Made by a program: the position numbers and the translations under genes. Below, piece by piece: positions 32,606-45,200 of a DNA stretch of 64,000 nt (position 1 is the first letter of the stretch; every line of letters starts with the position of its first letter). Location of the stretch: contig JALMGJ010000004.1 in assembly GCA_023362775.1 (NCBI GenBank), positions 49,098,298-49,162,297 on the forward strand, given 5' to 3'. The notes below the pieces were generated by a model that saw nothing but the letters and a program-made list of their open reading frames with translations, ran no database searches and was not told where the DNA came from. Origin of the DNA: Charina bottae (lineage: Eukaryota; Chordata; Lepidosauria; Squamata; Charinaidae).

Positions 32606-32745
32606 TAACCTAAGAGAGTGTAGGGCGAGGCTACTCTGACTCTCTTTGACTCCCTGCCAAGACTCTCTAGACTGCAAGTCCTCTTATCTCCTTGGAATGC
32701 GCTCCCTCCTTCCTGAGAACCAGCGGCAGCCTTGAAATCCACCAC
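32606..32745 (-). repeat. long inverted repeat, right arm
   Basis: Inverted partner of 32098-32237. The 368 bp between the arms contain the MITE at 32306-32536. Confidence 0.88.
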
Positions 32746-33662
32746 ATCTCATACACCCCTTCAGTGACACATTCCATCACACATCTCTTTTCTTTCAGAT
32801 AATGATGATTTCATTGTATCTGCAGTTGCACACAAAAGTCAACCCCTCCCGCCCCCGGCCATTTTGTATTTTTCAATGAATCCCTAGATGAACAGAGCTA
32901 AACATCCATTAAATCTAAAGCCTTACCTTATAATTTATCATAAACAATTGATTAATACAAGTTGTCAAAAACAGGACTTCGCAATCATGACTACTCACTT
33001 GAGTAGGAACATAATGTAAACACTGAATAACACAAGCAACCCAAGACAGAAACGCAAAAACAATTTTCATCAAGGAATACCCACAAGAACCTTAACAGAA
33101 AACTAGTGAGAACAAATGCATCTCCAGGGCTTTTCTGAAGGGCTGGCAAGACCAGCCTGTCACATCTCAATGACAAAGAGTTCCCCAAATGTGCGGCCAC
33201 CACTTAAGATGCCTTATTGTATTGGTCCACTAATCTGGCGGTTCTCAGAGACAGACAAACAAAAAGAATTCCATCAGCAGTGCCAGCACTTAAACCTAAT
33301 TCATAACACAGCCGCTTCCATACAACATTCCCATTTGTACAGGGGAAGGCAACCTTCCCCACATGAGGCTTTGATATAATGAAAAATGCTGAGAATTAGA
33401 ACAAAAATTAACCAACCAATGAAGGCATTCAGAATAGTATATATGCAGGGTGTATTAAAGGTCAGGCCCCGTAGGCCAATCACAATATGATTTTTTTTCC
33501 CAGAGAAAATGTTACTGTACTTAGGAATGTTCAATGAAGGGGTTGAAGGTATTCTAAAAGCCATGCTTTGCAGGTTTTTCCTACCTTGCTAGCTATTTTT
33601 CTTCTTTTCAGATGTCCCACTTGATAACAAAAGGAGATGCACGTGTTTGCTTTTTCACAAAC

Positions 33663-33692
33663 ATGATGATGATGATGATGATGATGATAATA
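33663..33692. repeat. (GAT)n microsatellite
   Basis: About nine GAT units running into AATAAT. Confidence 0.9.
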
Positions 33693-34058
33693 ATAATATA
33701 ATGATGGTAAAAGTATCTAGGATAGCCTGTTGTCTGGTCCTATAAGTCTTTAATGACCTTCTTCCTGCCCATATCCTCTTTTTAAAATCGAGCTCATGAT
33801 GCTATGGAAGACAGAATCTGGTTCTCAGTCATAAAAAGATGCTCATTCATTCTTTACAAGAATACTTGAATATGGATGAACTTCTTTTTGCTCTCAACTT
33901 AACAAAAGTGGCCAGGCTCAACTATTACAGACAAATCAATATGCCACCTATTTTTCATAAAGACAAAATGTTCTTACAGTACACTGTTGCTTCATTTACA
34001 TATAAATCCTGTTCATGAAATATGACTTGCTTTATATTCAAATTTTTAATTTTATTAG

Positions 34059-34181
34059 GAATGGCTAGTCTGAGTCGAATTGGAGTCTTCTTATTTTCAG
34101 CCTCTTCAGGAGGACTGCCTGCTGAAGAAATAACATTTGCAAAGCTTCTTCAGCAGGAAGGTTATTCTACAGGTCTTATAG
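34059..34181 (+). CDS. STS: STS coding exon 3
   Basis: 123 nt between TTATTAG and GTAAGA. It encodes [20 protein letters not shown] and [20 protein letters not shown], and ends within the Gly codon of the GKWHLG motif. Phase 1 at both ends. Confidence 0.92.
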
Positions 34182-35041
34182 GTAAGAGTGATCAATGTAG
34201 GTGCATGCTTTTCATTGTGTTTGTCGTTTTAGATATGTGTTTTCATCTTTAAATTGGTTTTCAAAGTGGTTTACAAATTAACATTAGAATATTGGTAACA
34301 TACATACACTCTATTAGTTACTATTAAGTAAGATTTGCTTATCATCAGAAAAATTGAGAAAAAAAGCAACTCCAGATTCATGATCAAGCTAGACAGATCT
34401 TCCTAGTTTTACAAAGAGAATGCTTATTCACACATGCCCAAAATGTGCATCCAAATAGAAATGTATAGTGTTTCTATTTGGATGCACATTTTTCAGAAAA
34501 AGTAAAATGAAAAATGATTGTGAAATCAAGTGAAAAGGATTCTTATATTCTTAGATAAGACTCTTTAGTTGAAGACTATTTCAAGATTATTCATATGGTT
34601 CACCTATCAAGGTTTAATATTAAGGGATGAATAATCCCCATTTTATTCATTTGTTTGTTTGGGTAATGGAATAGAACTGGGTACATTTGTCATATATTTA
34701 TTTTTCCTCAGGTCCCATTTTTTTCTAGTCTTTAAAACTGCTGCATCCTTCTCTCTCCTCTGTTTGCAATATTTTTGTTTATAAATTATGCAAAATAATT
34801 CATTTATGTACAGTTTATAATATGGATGAGCACTTTCTCCTAATATACTTGTTTTTTAATACAATGCATTGCAAAAAGTAGGAAACTGCTGATTTTTTCA
34901 CATTTTATTACTGTTCATGTATAGATTTTGGAAATATGAATCTAGTACATTCATATTAAAATGTAAATCAGTGTATGTATTTCTACAATGTTTAGCGAAG
35001 GCTAAAATATCACCTGAATATATGTACTTCTTTTCATCTAG
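34182..35041 (+). other. STS intron 3
   Basis: 860 bp. The only structured feature is a perfect hairpin at 34440-34492. The acceptor is TTTTCATCTAG. Confidence 0.85.
34440..34492. repeat. perfect 22-bp inverted repeat, 9-nt loop
   Basis: Arms 34440-34461 and 34471-34492 are exact reverse complements around TGTATAGTG. The resulting hairpin is pre-miRNA sized. It could also be a tiny foldback element. Confidence 0.9.
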
Positions 35042-35465
35042 GCAAATGGCATCTTGGTATAAATTGTAACAGCAGTCATGATTTCTGCCACCATCCCTTA
35101 AATCATGGATTTGATCATTTCTATGGAATTCCTGTGAACAATATTAGAGACTGCAGACCTGGGCATGGAAGTGTCTTTATCAAAGGAATTAAAATGTATA
35201 TTCCCTCAATCCTTCAGATCGCGGGAATAGCTCTAATAACTTTGGAAGTTATGCATTATATTGGCCTTCTCAGAATTCCACACAGAGTGGTAGGCTACTT
35301 CCTTTTATTGGTTGTTGCATTAGTGGCAATCGTGCTCTTCTTCTTTAACAACTTTCGGCATCTAAATTGCTTCTTGATGAGGAATTACAGTATTATCCAG
35401 CAACCATGGATTTATGAAAACCTAACTCAGAGATTTACAGAAGATGCCAAATATTTTATAAGAAG
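35042..35465 (+). CDS. STS: STS coding exon 4 (membrane hairpin)
   Basis: 424 nt between ATCTAG and GTAGGT. Begins with the rest of GKWHLG (Lys132, His134; active-site residues in the family), then FCHHPLNHGFDHFYG. Two hydrophobic helices, about residues 184-208 (IPSILQIAGIALITLEVMHY) and 213-233 (VVGYFLLLVVALVAIVLFFF), form the antiparallel membrane anchor characteristic of the STS group. It closes with RNYSIIQQPWIYENLTQR, including the Asn257 sequon. Phase 2 at its end. Confidence 0.93.
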
Positions 35466-36945
35466 GTAGGTACAGTTTAAGACATTGCAATCTTACTCTG
35501 ATAACTTACTTTCAGAGATACTGGTGACATAGAGGATGAACTTGGCATCTGTGGAAACAATGAAAACATACTCATTTTTAGAACGGGTTTAGAAGTTCTG
35601 CTCTTGTTTTTGGTAAATGATGATGATGATGATGCTTTGGAACTAGAACTTAGAACTATCTAAGGCCCTGTTCCAATATAGCTTCAGTTCTTGATAGATA
35701 TGAATCAATGTTACAAATATTTGCAAAACTCGTCTAGTACAATTTCAGAAAGAGAGTTTGTAAACTGCACCTAAAAATCATTGGTCAATAAAATACATTC
35801 ACAGTGTTTTGCAAAGTTTGGCCAATATTCAGCATCAATGTGAAGTGGGAATCTTTGAGGAAAAGCCAGGTTGAAACAGAAGAATAAAACCATAGAACCC
35901 GGACCACATAGAGACATGCATACCTGAAACCTCTATGCCAGGAATTTCTAGGAATTCATTCTGTTATCACATCTATAACCACATTGTTATTTTACTTAGA
36001 TTGTTGGTGTTTCATTTTGTAGTTTACACCATCACACCAAGTCTATATATGTAAATGCCTGTATAACTGGGTGGGTTTCCTTGATGACAGGGCAGAAGCT
36101 AGGTGTAACATGTAGCCTTTAGTAGCTTTAAGTTAACTTTCTATGATTGATGGGGCAACTTCTGCTCAGATCCCCATGGAGTTGCTGGAGTTGCTGTGCT
36201 AAATTCCTTTCCTGGATTCCTACTCTGTTTTTCAACCCAACTCTGAATAAAACAGGATAAACTCCAGGTTCACCCCATCTTTTAAGGTCCCACTCTGAGT
36301 CTCCTTAGACAAGATAACCACAAGATAACACCTGTTAGAATCAGGCAAAATAGAATCAACCAGCCATATATGGAACCTTACCAGAGACTTATCTTTTACT
36401 AACTAGCACCTCTAAAACAAAGTTTGCCAAGTGCTAACAGAATGCAACATATAGAGAGTATTCCTTGTTGGGTCATTGCTAAGTTCTGAAGGACACAGAT
36501 AACTGTATTGTACCAGATCAATTTATTAATCCATGAAACCAAATATTGACTAGTAGCAAATCTCCAAGGTCTCAGGCAAAAATATTTGCCATCGCCTAAT
36601 GTTTTTTGATATAAGAGACAATAAAGCCAGGATCTTACAGCTCATGTTCTCTATCGCTGTATTGAGAATTAATCTAAAACAGTCTTGCTCATTCAGATTA
36701 TTATTCTACTGAGATGACTAACAACTATTGTTGGCAGGGCGGGGGGAAGAAAAATTATTAAATCAGAAAAATAAAGGGGAACATCATGAAAAATACTTCT
36801 TAAGCATTTTTATTTCAATGATTTGTGGAACCCTCAAAGTTCTCTGTATTTTTATGTTGTGAAAGCAACACTGTTTTATGCTGTCCTATCTCAGTCTCCA
36901 TTTAGAACATTGGATATCCTATAAATTTATATGTATTCTTTAGAA

Positions 36946-37339
36946 CAGCCTTTCTCAACCTTTTGACCCTGGAGGAACCCTTTAAATATTTTTCAGGCCT
37001 TGGGGAACCCCAGGACATTCAAGCTCAAATATAGGCCAGAAGTTACAAAATTATTTATTGTAAACCACCCAGAGTCCCCATTGGGGGAGTGGGCGGTGAT
37101 AAATCTAATAAATAAATAAATAAATAAATAAAATTATTGCATTTGTTTCATGTGTAGGCCTGTATATATGCACTAACAGTGTTCTTAAACTAAAAATAAA
37201 GAATGAAACTTACCTCTTTAATGTGAAGTTGCCCAAATTTGAAATAATTCTTTAAATAAATCGTGATCTCCCAGGGAACCCCTAGTGACCTCTCACGGAA
37301 CCCTAGGCTTCAACAAGGAACCCTGGTTGAGAAACCCTG
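36946..37339 (+). mobile_element. hAT-type MITE
   Basis: Ends CAGCCTTTCTCAACC and, inverted, CAGGGTTTCTCAACC. The flanks CTTTAGAA (36938-36945) and CTGTAGAA (37340-37347) are a 7/8 match, as for an 8-bp target duplication. The interior carries GGAACCC-type repeats and no ORF. Confidence 0.85.
37045..37133 (+). mobile_element. CR1/L2-like LINE tail nested in the MITE
   Basis: TTGTAAACCACCCAGAGTCC, the complementary GGGGGAGTGGGCGG and an (AATA)n tail match the 3' end at 27270-27360. AAATTATT appears on both sides, a likely short target duplication. Confidence 0.7.
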
Positions 37340-37466
37340 CTGTAGAATGTTATCAGTTTTCATGCTTCTCTTTATAGACTAATAGGGTCTAATTATTTTT
37401 CTGACACTTCTGAGTAAATAAAAACAACCCTACTGAATTAAATGGGACTTGCTTCTCAGTAAAATA

Positions 37467-37467
37467 G

Positions 37468-37527
<60 letters not shown>

Positions 37528-37541
37528 GATAGATAGATAGA
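37467..37541. repeat. (GATA)n microsatellite
   Basis: About 18 GATA units with one GAT interruption. Confidence 0.95.
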
Positions 37542-37829
37542 GGAAATATTAATCCAGATCCATACATCACAAGTTCCTGCTATAGAAATAATAAGTTGGC
37601 TTACTCAAGCTTTCAAATGCTTCCTATGGGATGCTTTTTTCTTAAAATTTCAAATAGTAGCCCCTTTTTATTAATATTAATGTTTTGATTTCCTGGCATA
37701 TAAACATCTTTCAAATGACCCTTTGGTACAAAAAAAAAATCTTTGCAGTTTTCCATTAGTGGTGCTAGTGGGGAATTGCTTTTCAAGGTAGTGAAGCCTC
37801 AAAATATTCCTCACGTTTTCTGTTAATAT

Positions 37830-38300
37830 ATGTATTCAGCTACATTTGAAAGTATTCCTAAAATCCTATTCACATTGCACCCTAATCCTGTGGCAAGGGA
37901 GTGGAAAGAAGACAACAATGTCACCCCTCTTTCATATGCCAGTCACCATGGCCCTGGACCAAGAGTGTTCAGTGACAATGGTCCTGGTTTGAGGTCTGAC
38001 ATAGTGGATTCCATTCCTGAACTATGCAACCCCAAGAGATACTGCTGCCCTCTAGCTCTAAGGAATGTGCTCAGTCTAATGGTCAAGGATACCCCAGGAG
38101 CATTCCCCAGCCTGTCAATCAAGTTCCCAATGTACACCTCCTGGAAAAATCCAGCTTGTACAAGAAAGCAATTCGTGTGTTTTACTGATAGAAGTGTGGG
38201 TCTTCCAGCAAGCTCTGCTGGTCTCATTATAAAATTGTTCAAGTCAGAGCATTTTGTTTGCACTTCAGTTGTGGTTGGTTTTTGTAGCCCAGAACTTTAA
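37830..38300 (+). CDS. unrecognised 156-aa open reading frame in STS intron 4
   Basis: A 156-codon ORF is long for AT-rich intronic DNA, and its base composition is visibly more GC-rich than its surroundings. The product has no motif I recognise. The opposite strand is also open for about 106 codons over the same stretch, which weakens the coding argument. It is probably a fragment of an unidentified repeat. Confidence 0.15.
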   Translation: MYSATFESIPKILFTLHPNPVAREWKEDNNVTPLSYASHHGPGPRVFSDNGPGLRSDIVDSIPELCNPKRYCCPLALRNVLSLMVKDTPGAFPSLSIKFPMYTSWKNPACTRKQFVCFTDRSVGLPASSAGLIIKLFKSEHFVCTSVVVGFCSPEL

Positions 38301-39160
38301 GGCTTGTGAAGAGCAGTTGCACAAGTTATCAGAATTCTGCAAACTACTTTGCACAAGGTATGCTCCAGCCTTGCTGTGTATTCTCACCTGAACTGATATC
38401 TAAAGTATAGTCCTTGATGGATACCTGCAGCCTGTCTCTGGTACCATCCATGCATTAAGGGAGGGGAGGAAATCTGTAACAGCCTAATCAAACAAGACTT
38501 TAAATCATCCAGAGATGAGTTACATTGATAGTGAAAATTCAGTTTTTTATATATTTTTAGAACTGGAGAAAGAATATAGCGGAATAGACATGGGTAATGA
38601 GTAAAACAATATTCAGTATCTGTGTTGTATCATATATTCATGGTTAAATTAGTTGTGGTTTAATAAATTAACCCAACTATATTGATTTACATAATATAAT
38701 CATAATCTAACTATTCTATTTGGATTTGCACTAGACATTTCATTACAAACTAGTCAACCAAATATTAGTTTAGTCTGTTGTGCAAATGCAGACTTTTTCT
38801 TCTCAGGTGATGGAAATTTGTTTATGCCTCAAAACAGGTTCCAAATTGCTAGATTTCATAACTATTTTTATATTTTGGAAATAAGGAAAACTAGGTATGT
38901 CCTTCTAGTCTCATGAAAAGCAAAACACATAACATTTTCTGCTGCTGTATACCAAATTGAAGATTCAGGAAAGGGAATGTTTGAAGGTATGAAGCAATGA
39001 TTTTGCATAGCAATCTGAAACATACAATTATATATATGCACCTTTAAATGACAGCCAAGTTCTTATTTTCAATGAGAAATAAAATTTACCTTGTTCTTTT
39101 TCTTGACACTTTGCGTATAGTCATTTAAAAATTTGTCCATATCTTAGTATTTTAATTTTT

Positions 39161-39675
39161 GTTGTTGTTGTTCAGTCGTTTAGTCGTGTCCGACTCTTCG
39201 TGACCTCATGGACCATAGCACACCAGGCCTTCCTGTCCTCCACTGTCTCTCGGAGTTTACTCAAATTCATGTTCATTACATCGGTGCTGCTATCTAACCA
39301 TCTCATCCTCTGCCGTCCCCTTCTCCTTTTGCCTTCAGTCTTTCCCAGCATCAGGGTCTTTTCCAGTGAGTCCTCTCTTCACATTAGGTGGCCAAAGTAT
39401 TTGAGCTTCAGCTTCAGCATCTGTCCTTCCAATGAGCAGTCAGGGTTGATTTCCTTTAGGATTGACTGGTTTGACCTCCTTGCAGTCCAAGGGACTCTCA
39501 AGAGTCTTCTCCAGCACCACAGCTCGAAAGCATCAATTCTTCGGTGCTCAGCCTTCCTAATGGTCCAACTCTCACAGCCATACATTACTACTGGAAAAAC
39601 CATAGCTTTAACTATACGGACCTTTGTCGGCAAGGTGATGTCTCTGCTTTTTAATATGCTGTCTAGGTTTGCCAT
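39161..39675 (-). mobile_element. Bov-B LINE 3' end, subfamily A
   Basis: The minus-strand ORF fragment runs from ANLDSILKSRDITLPTKVRI through FPVVMYGCESWTIRKAE and RVPWTARRSNQSIL to the GRQRMRWLD region. The 3' AAC tail is at the left edge. It is 5' truncated at about 39675. No clear target duplication. Confidence 0.9.
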
Positions 39676-42058
39676 ATCATTTGATATATGAAATTACAAA
39701 GAGTCAGTTGTACCTACTCTTTATCTTATAACAGCAATAGATCCTCTCTTATTTACATAATATTATAAGAGTTCCCACCACTGCCAGTCCCATGGGCCTC
39801 TTTGTCACAAGCTACTGTATATGTCAGGCTTGTGATTGCTATAATCAGAATGAGCTATTAAGCCATTTTTCCTCTTCCTTGCACTCTTATTAATGCTCCA
39901 TCCATGTGTCTAAGATTTTATGCCCAGCTTGCTTCTTGCATTGCCACACTGACTCCATAGATTGTAGACATCTTGGGAATAAGTGTGTTGGTCCAATGCT
40001 GAAGCAGGGCTTTGTCTGGGAGATGCAATTTCTGCTCCAGGCATCAGGCTCCCTAGTTCAAAGCTTTCTGTATCCAAGACTCAGAGTCCTCAGCCATCGT
40101 GTGCTCTGGGGGCTTCACTTTTACTTTAGGACTCAGTCCTAAAGCTTTCTGCTTTATATGAAGGATTCTGGAATCATTATGTGTATGGCTACTGTTCATA
40201 GTCAATTTTTAAAAATATCAGTAAGCACCAAGGAATAACAAGAAGTAGCAGCATCTTCGCACTTCTTCTTTTGAAGGAAGTTGCTAATGCAGTTCAGAGG
40301 CAAAAGAAAAGACAATAGCTGAGAAAAGAAGGAAGAGATCTTACAGGGATCTTGCATATTTGGCTGTCTTATGTATATCAATCTTGTAAGCCTCTTCGGA
40401 CTATTAGAATGGATTGACTGTCTGTACCTTTAAAGGTATATTTATTTTAAGTGATGAAGACTTAAGGCAACTGGTCCTAAAGGGCTCTGCTTTTGGGGCC
40501 CCAAGCATTAGAAGAAAGAACATTCCTCATTCTGAATTATGACTTATTAGAGATTTTTCATTTCTCTTAAGTAAGATACTGATGATATAGCTTAAAGTGA
40601 GTCATACCCTTTGTATTTAAATACTTTTAAAATACAAAGAACGATTTTAGAGGAATAAAATAAGTAATTGACCATCTTCAAAGAGAAGGATGTGCATGTT
40701 TCATTGCCATGTAAATGAGTATAAATATCTGCTTTATGCAAACACAAAGTTTGCTTTATTGCTCTTTCAGTGAATTGTGAACACATCTGAACTGTGTTGA
40801 GAAAGGAAGGTCTGTCTTGGATAAATTATATAGAATGGAATGGTAGTAAATTTTCAGAGGAGATGGAATGCTTCAGTTAATAAAACAGGACCTTAACTGT
40901 TATTGTCAAATCTCCCTCCCTCTTAGAAGCTGATCTGCCATTCCATTTTCAAGGTCACAGGAGTCAGTCATTTTCCAGTCCTCCCCCAAATCTATAAGAG
41001 AATTTGATGAAAGAAAAATAGTCATCTGTGATTTTATACTCTTAAGGATATTAATAGGTGAGATTCTTTGTCTAGAGCTTGCTGTCAATCAGGGTTGGTG
41101 GACTTAAAAAGCAAACCCTCAAATGACATTATGCATGTGTGTATGAACTTTTTATTAGATATCTGTTCTTGGACTGAGAACTCTTGTGTTGCAATGGCAT
41201 CCTTGGTATTGCCCCAGGGACTATCATCTCCTGAAAATAGGCATTTGTAATAGAAGTGGTGACTTCTGCCTGTCCTATATTTATAACTGTAGTCCTATGT
41301 TCCCATTAAATACTCTTGCAAGAAATATACATTTCCCTATGGTACTCTTTTTAATCAATCTGCCTTAGTTATTTTGTTTAGCTACAGTATATAGCAATGG
41401 AATTGCTGTATTCAATTTTAGGCTGGAATCAAGATCTGTCTTTGATTCATTACTATCTGGTCCTTGACAGAGTTAAGCATTTCCATTGCCAGACACAGCT
41501 TCCAGGAGAACTAAAGTGACAGAACCTTTCCTAGATGATATATGCAGGAAAGGTGAATATACTGGTGCATACTATTTTAAAACACAGAGAATTATTATTG
41601 TAGTAGTTTATTAATCCATTATACTCTTTATTATTACACTATTATAGGGTAAGAGTCAGATACTGGCTTTCAGTGTGAAAGTAAAAGTGTCCTAATGCAT
41701 CCTTTTCATATTAAGTATCACTGAAAAATGTTGGACGATAGGCTTTTCAGGTACAGCTTCCCTGCATTATTGCAAAGAACTAAATGGACATACTATTCTA
41801 AGAATTGAGCCCAAATGTACCTGAATTGCCATCCTGACTTCCATTTGGTTGGTTACCAAGATTTGTCTCAACCTGGCAACTTCAAAGACTTTATCTGCTA
41901 TAATTCCTGAATGTTAGATTGGCTAAAAACATGGAAGATACTTACAAAACATTTGAAGGAATTATTACTGAAGAAATCATGTGACCAAGAAAGAATTTGT
42001 ATGAAAATGGTAATGTATTATGCATTCCTTGTATTCTGATTCTTATTTTCTATTTCAG

Positions 42059-42195
42059 GAATATTGATAAACCATTTCTTCTGTTCCTGTCATACCCTCA
42101 AGTCCATACAGCTCTTTATGCATCACCAGCTTTTAGAGGAAAGAGCAAACATGGCTTATATGGGGATGTTGTGGAAGAAATGGACTGGAGTGTAG
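42059..42195 (+). CDS. STS: STS coding exon 5
   Basis: 137 nt between TATTTCAG and GTATGT. It encodes [20 protein letters not shown] with active-site His288, then [20 protein letters not shown] ending in VG. Phase 1. This is the last STS exon I can find in the window. Confidence 0.92.
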
Positions 42196-42688
42196 GTATG
42201 TAGGTTGTGTATCACTCAAAAGTGTTACCTGTCCAGAAATTATGACATTTTAGAACTTGAACCTTGTAAATTCCTTGTACAGAATTTACTTTGACACATG
42301 AACATAAAGGTTATTGTCCCAAATAATTCTTTCAGGAGTAAATCAGATGAGATTAGAATGTCTCTCTCTGTAGTTTTTGCTGAAAAGTTAATCTTTGGTG
42401 CAATCTTAGATAATTGGAAAATGATTGTTAAAAGCAAGTGTTTTTTTTTCCTATTCTGAACTGTCAAAATGAATTATTTGGTAAAACTGTTTTAGAAGGT
42501 GACAAGGATTTATATTATGGTAACAGAAAAAAAAATTGGACTAAGGATGCAATTAAACATAACCATAAGAAGGAAGAGGTCACCAATGTATGCCATGCAT
42601 TTAAAAAAATTATATCATGACTTTCTGCCAAAAAATGATACTTGACAAAATGATTTCCCACTCCTCCTCACACAATCTTGTGTCAGTA

Positions 42689-43020
42689 TTTTGTTGTTTA
42701 TTCGTTCAGTCGTTTCCGACTCTTCGTGACTTCATGGACCAGTTCACGCCAGAGCTTTCTGTCGGCCGTCACCATCCCCAGCTCCCCAATGGTTGAGTCT
42801 GTCACCTCCAGAATATCATCCATCCATCTTGCCCTTGGTCGGCCCCTCTTCCTTTTGCCTTCCACTTTCCCTAGCATCAGCTTCTTCTCCAGGGTATCCT
42901 GTCTTCTCATTATGTGGCCAAAGTACTTCAGTTTTGCCTTTAATATCATTCCCTCAAGTGAGCAGTCTGGCTTTATTTCCTGGAGTATGGACTGGTTTGA
43001 TCTTCTTGCAGTCCAAGGCA
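42689..43020 (-). mobile_element. Bov-B LINE 3' end, subfamily B, 10-bp TSD
   Basis: TGTGTCAGTA is duplicated at 42679-42688 and 43021-43030. The minus-strand protein tail (PWTARRSNQSILQEIKPDCS, LKYFGHIMRRQDTLEKKL, RARWMDDILEVTDSTIGE, ending SRKRLNE) matches the large copy at 46730-49901. Confidence 0.93.
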
Positions 43021-45065
43021 TGTGTCAGTAGAGTATCAGGGAAATACATAGCATAGCTCATTAGCAAGAATATGGAAAGAGACCTGCAGTGGTGACAGCT
43101 CCATGTTTTTTTAAAAATAAGATCTAATCCTGTTATAATCCTGATCTTAAATTTACTATGTCTTAATGCTATCCACTCTGCAACACAGGAGTGATCCAGT
43201 TTCTTTTCCAAGAAAGAAAAGGCTGTGCATATGCAAGGGCATTCCCCTCTTTTCTTTTTTGGGAAGTGGTACTATAGGATTCATAGCCTTGAATAAGACA
43301 TACATGGTTGAATCTGAGGGTGATAGGAAGACTGTGTAAGAAACGCCCTAGTGCATTTCATGTGGCAACATATGAATACAAAAAAGAAAAGAAAAAAGGA
43401 TTTGAGTGAATATGGAACAAGTTTTTCTTTTTCAAGATCTGCTGTGATCATGAGATGGAGCAGATATGAATAGAATCATTGAACACTTTTGAAATTGGCT
43501 GGACTAACGTCATGTTAATGTATAGCCAGGTGACAGAAGGCGAAAACTGTTGGATCACCATTCTAATATAGGGAGAGGGGGACAAGGAAGTTAGATGATG
43601 TTCATGGAATTTGAGCTGGTTATTTTGTGGTTGCACAAAGAAATCTTCTAAGCTGTAAGTATAAACAATGTTTATATGGCTTAAATTTAAACCAGGATTC
43701 CCTCCCCCGTGTATTTATTTTGTACTGGACCTCAAATGGAGTTAAAAGAAACAGCTCCCAGCCATTCTGTGGCTTGTTTTAGGATCCTGTCAGATCATAA
43801 ATGGGGACATCCCCTACATCCCTCCATAGGATTGAGAGAGCCCTAGTTAACTCTCTACCTGCTTTAAAAAAAAAACTAGGGCAATGGGATTAGTCCAGAA
43901 CCTGAATTAATTTTGTCAACGTCAGATACTCAGCTAATATCAGAAAGACAGTATTTGTGTATATGTGTAAACCTAAGAACAACCATGGAAAAAATTCACC
44001 AGCATTTGCTTGTATCTGCAGCATTTAAATTCACTGCCAACTTCTGATAACAATATAACCTAATGGGAATTAGGTGTGTTATACTTTCTTTTCAATTGTT
44101 CCCATTAATTAATGGCAATTATTAATAGTTTAAGGCAAATAAAACTGAGAAAGAAATTGCATTGCACACAGAGCCTCACAAAGTGCCTCCTCTCAAAGTG
44201 TGCTAATTTATCAGGTTTTGCAGAATAGCACATTATCGGTGGGAATATTGGAATGACTCTCCATTTCTAGAGGTAATCATCTGTGAAAACAAGTTTGCAC
44301 TTGAAACAATCAAGCTGAAATGCCATAGCACCATAAGATAATATTCCCCTTTCATTCCTTCTGCACATTAACTTCCAATATGTTTCTGATTTCTATAAAG
44401 CAAAGTACAAAATTATGTTCAGTAAATAATATATGTATTAAAGTATCGAAAACTGATTTTAACCTCTGCAGCAGAAGCATGATTTATAATTGAAAGGGAA
44501 TGCTTTGTTTGTAAACACACAGAGTTCAATTTCATCCAGTTTTCTAGTACAAATTTAGCACTGAAATTTTGCTCATGAATTTCGAGAGCAACACGCTCAA
44601 GGCAAGAGAGATTATTTAAGAAATATACCTATCTACATAGGAACTAGCTTAATCTTCAAAAATATTGTATGGTATGTGTTTTAAAAATGGAAAACCATTG
44701 TCAGTCTTATGGCAATTCATAAATTTCCTGACAAGCTCACATTGCTGACTTGCAGAAATGATTCTTTCAGCCAAGAAGCCAGTGCACCACCAGTAGCTAA
44801 TGGAGGAGACAACATAATAAACAACACAATGCCTATGTTATCTCTGAAATAAGATAGCAATTTGGTATAAAATTGGACAAAGTTTATTAGCATGAGGCAC
44901 CAGAACATGGATAGCTACATTAACATTTTTAGCACAACTTCTACTGGGGCAGAACCTTGACCATGCCCCACCTTTAGCCGATTGAATGATATTGTCCTCC
45001 CACTTGGGCTGGCACACAGATCTTGAAAGTCTTGAAGCTTTACCTTTGATCCTGTGGCATCGGGC

Positions 45066-45200
45066 TGGAGAGGAGTGTCAAAAAAGTCAAAATGGTGGTC
45101 CATTCCATCAGTCAAAGCTCTGCTTTGTGTGTGTGTGTGTGTGTGTGTGTGAATATCACATATACATTCAAAGGAGCAGAGCTTGACTTCTTTGTAACTC
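45066..45200. mobile_element. possible foldback MITE with central (GT)n
   Basis: GTGTCAAAAAAGTCAAAATG and GTCAAAGCTCTGCTTTG lie left of a (GT)13 run at 45125-45151. AAGGAGCAGAGCTTGACTTC lies to the right in inverted relation. The arms are short and imperfect. Confidence 0.4.

Larger units (their letters stand above)
35466..42058 (+). other. STS intron 4
   Basis: 6.6 kb. Contains a hAT-type MITE with a nested LINE tail (36946-37339), a GATA array (37467-37541), an unexplained 156-codon ORF (37830-38300) and a Bov-B 3' fragment (39161-39675). 39690-42050 holds nothing I recognise. The acceptor is TTTCTATTTCAG. Confidence 0.75.
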
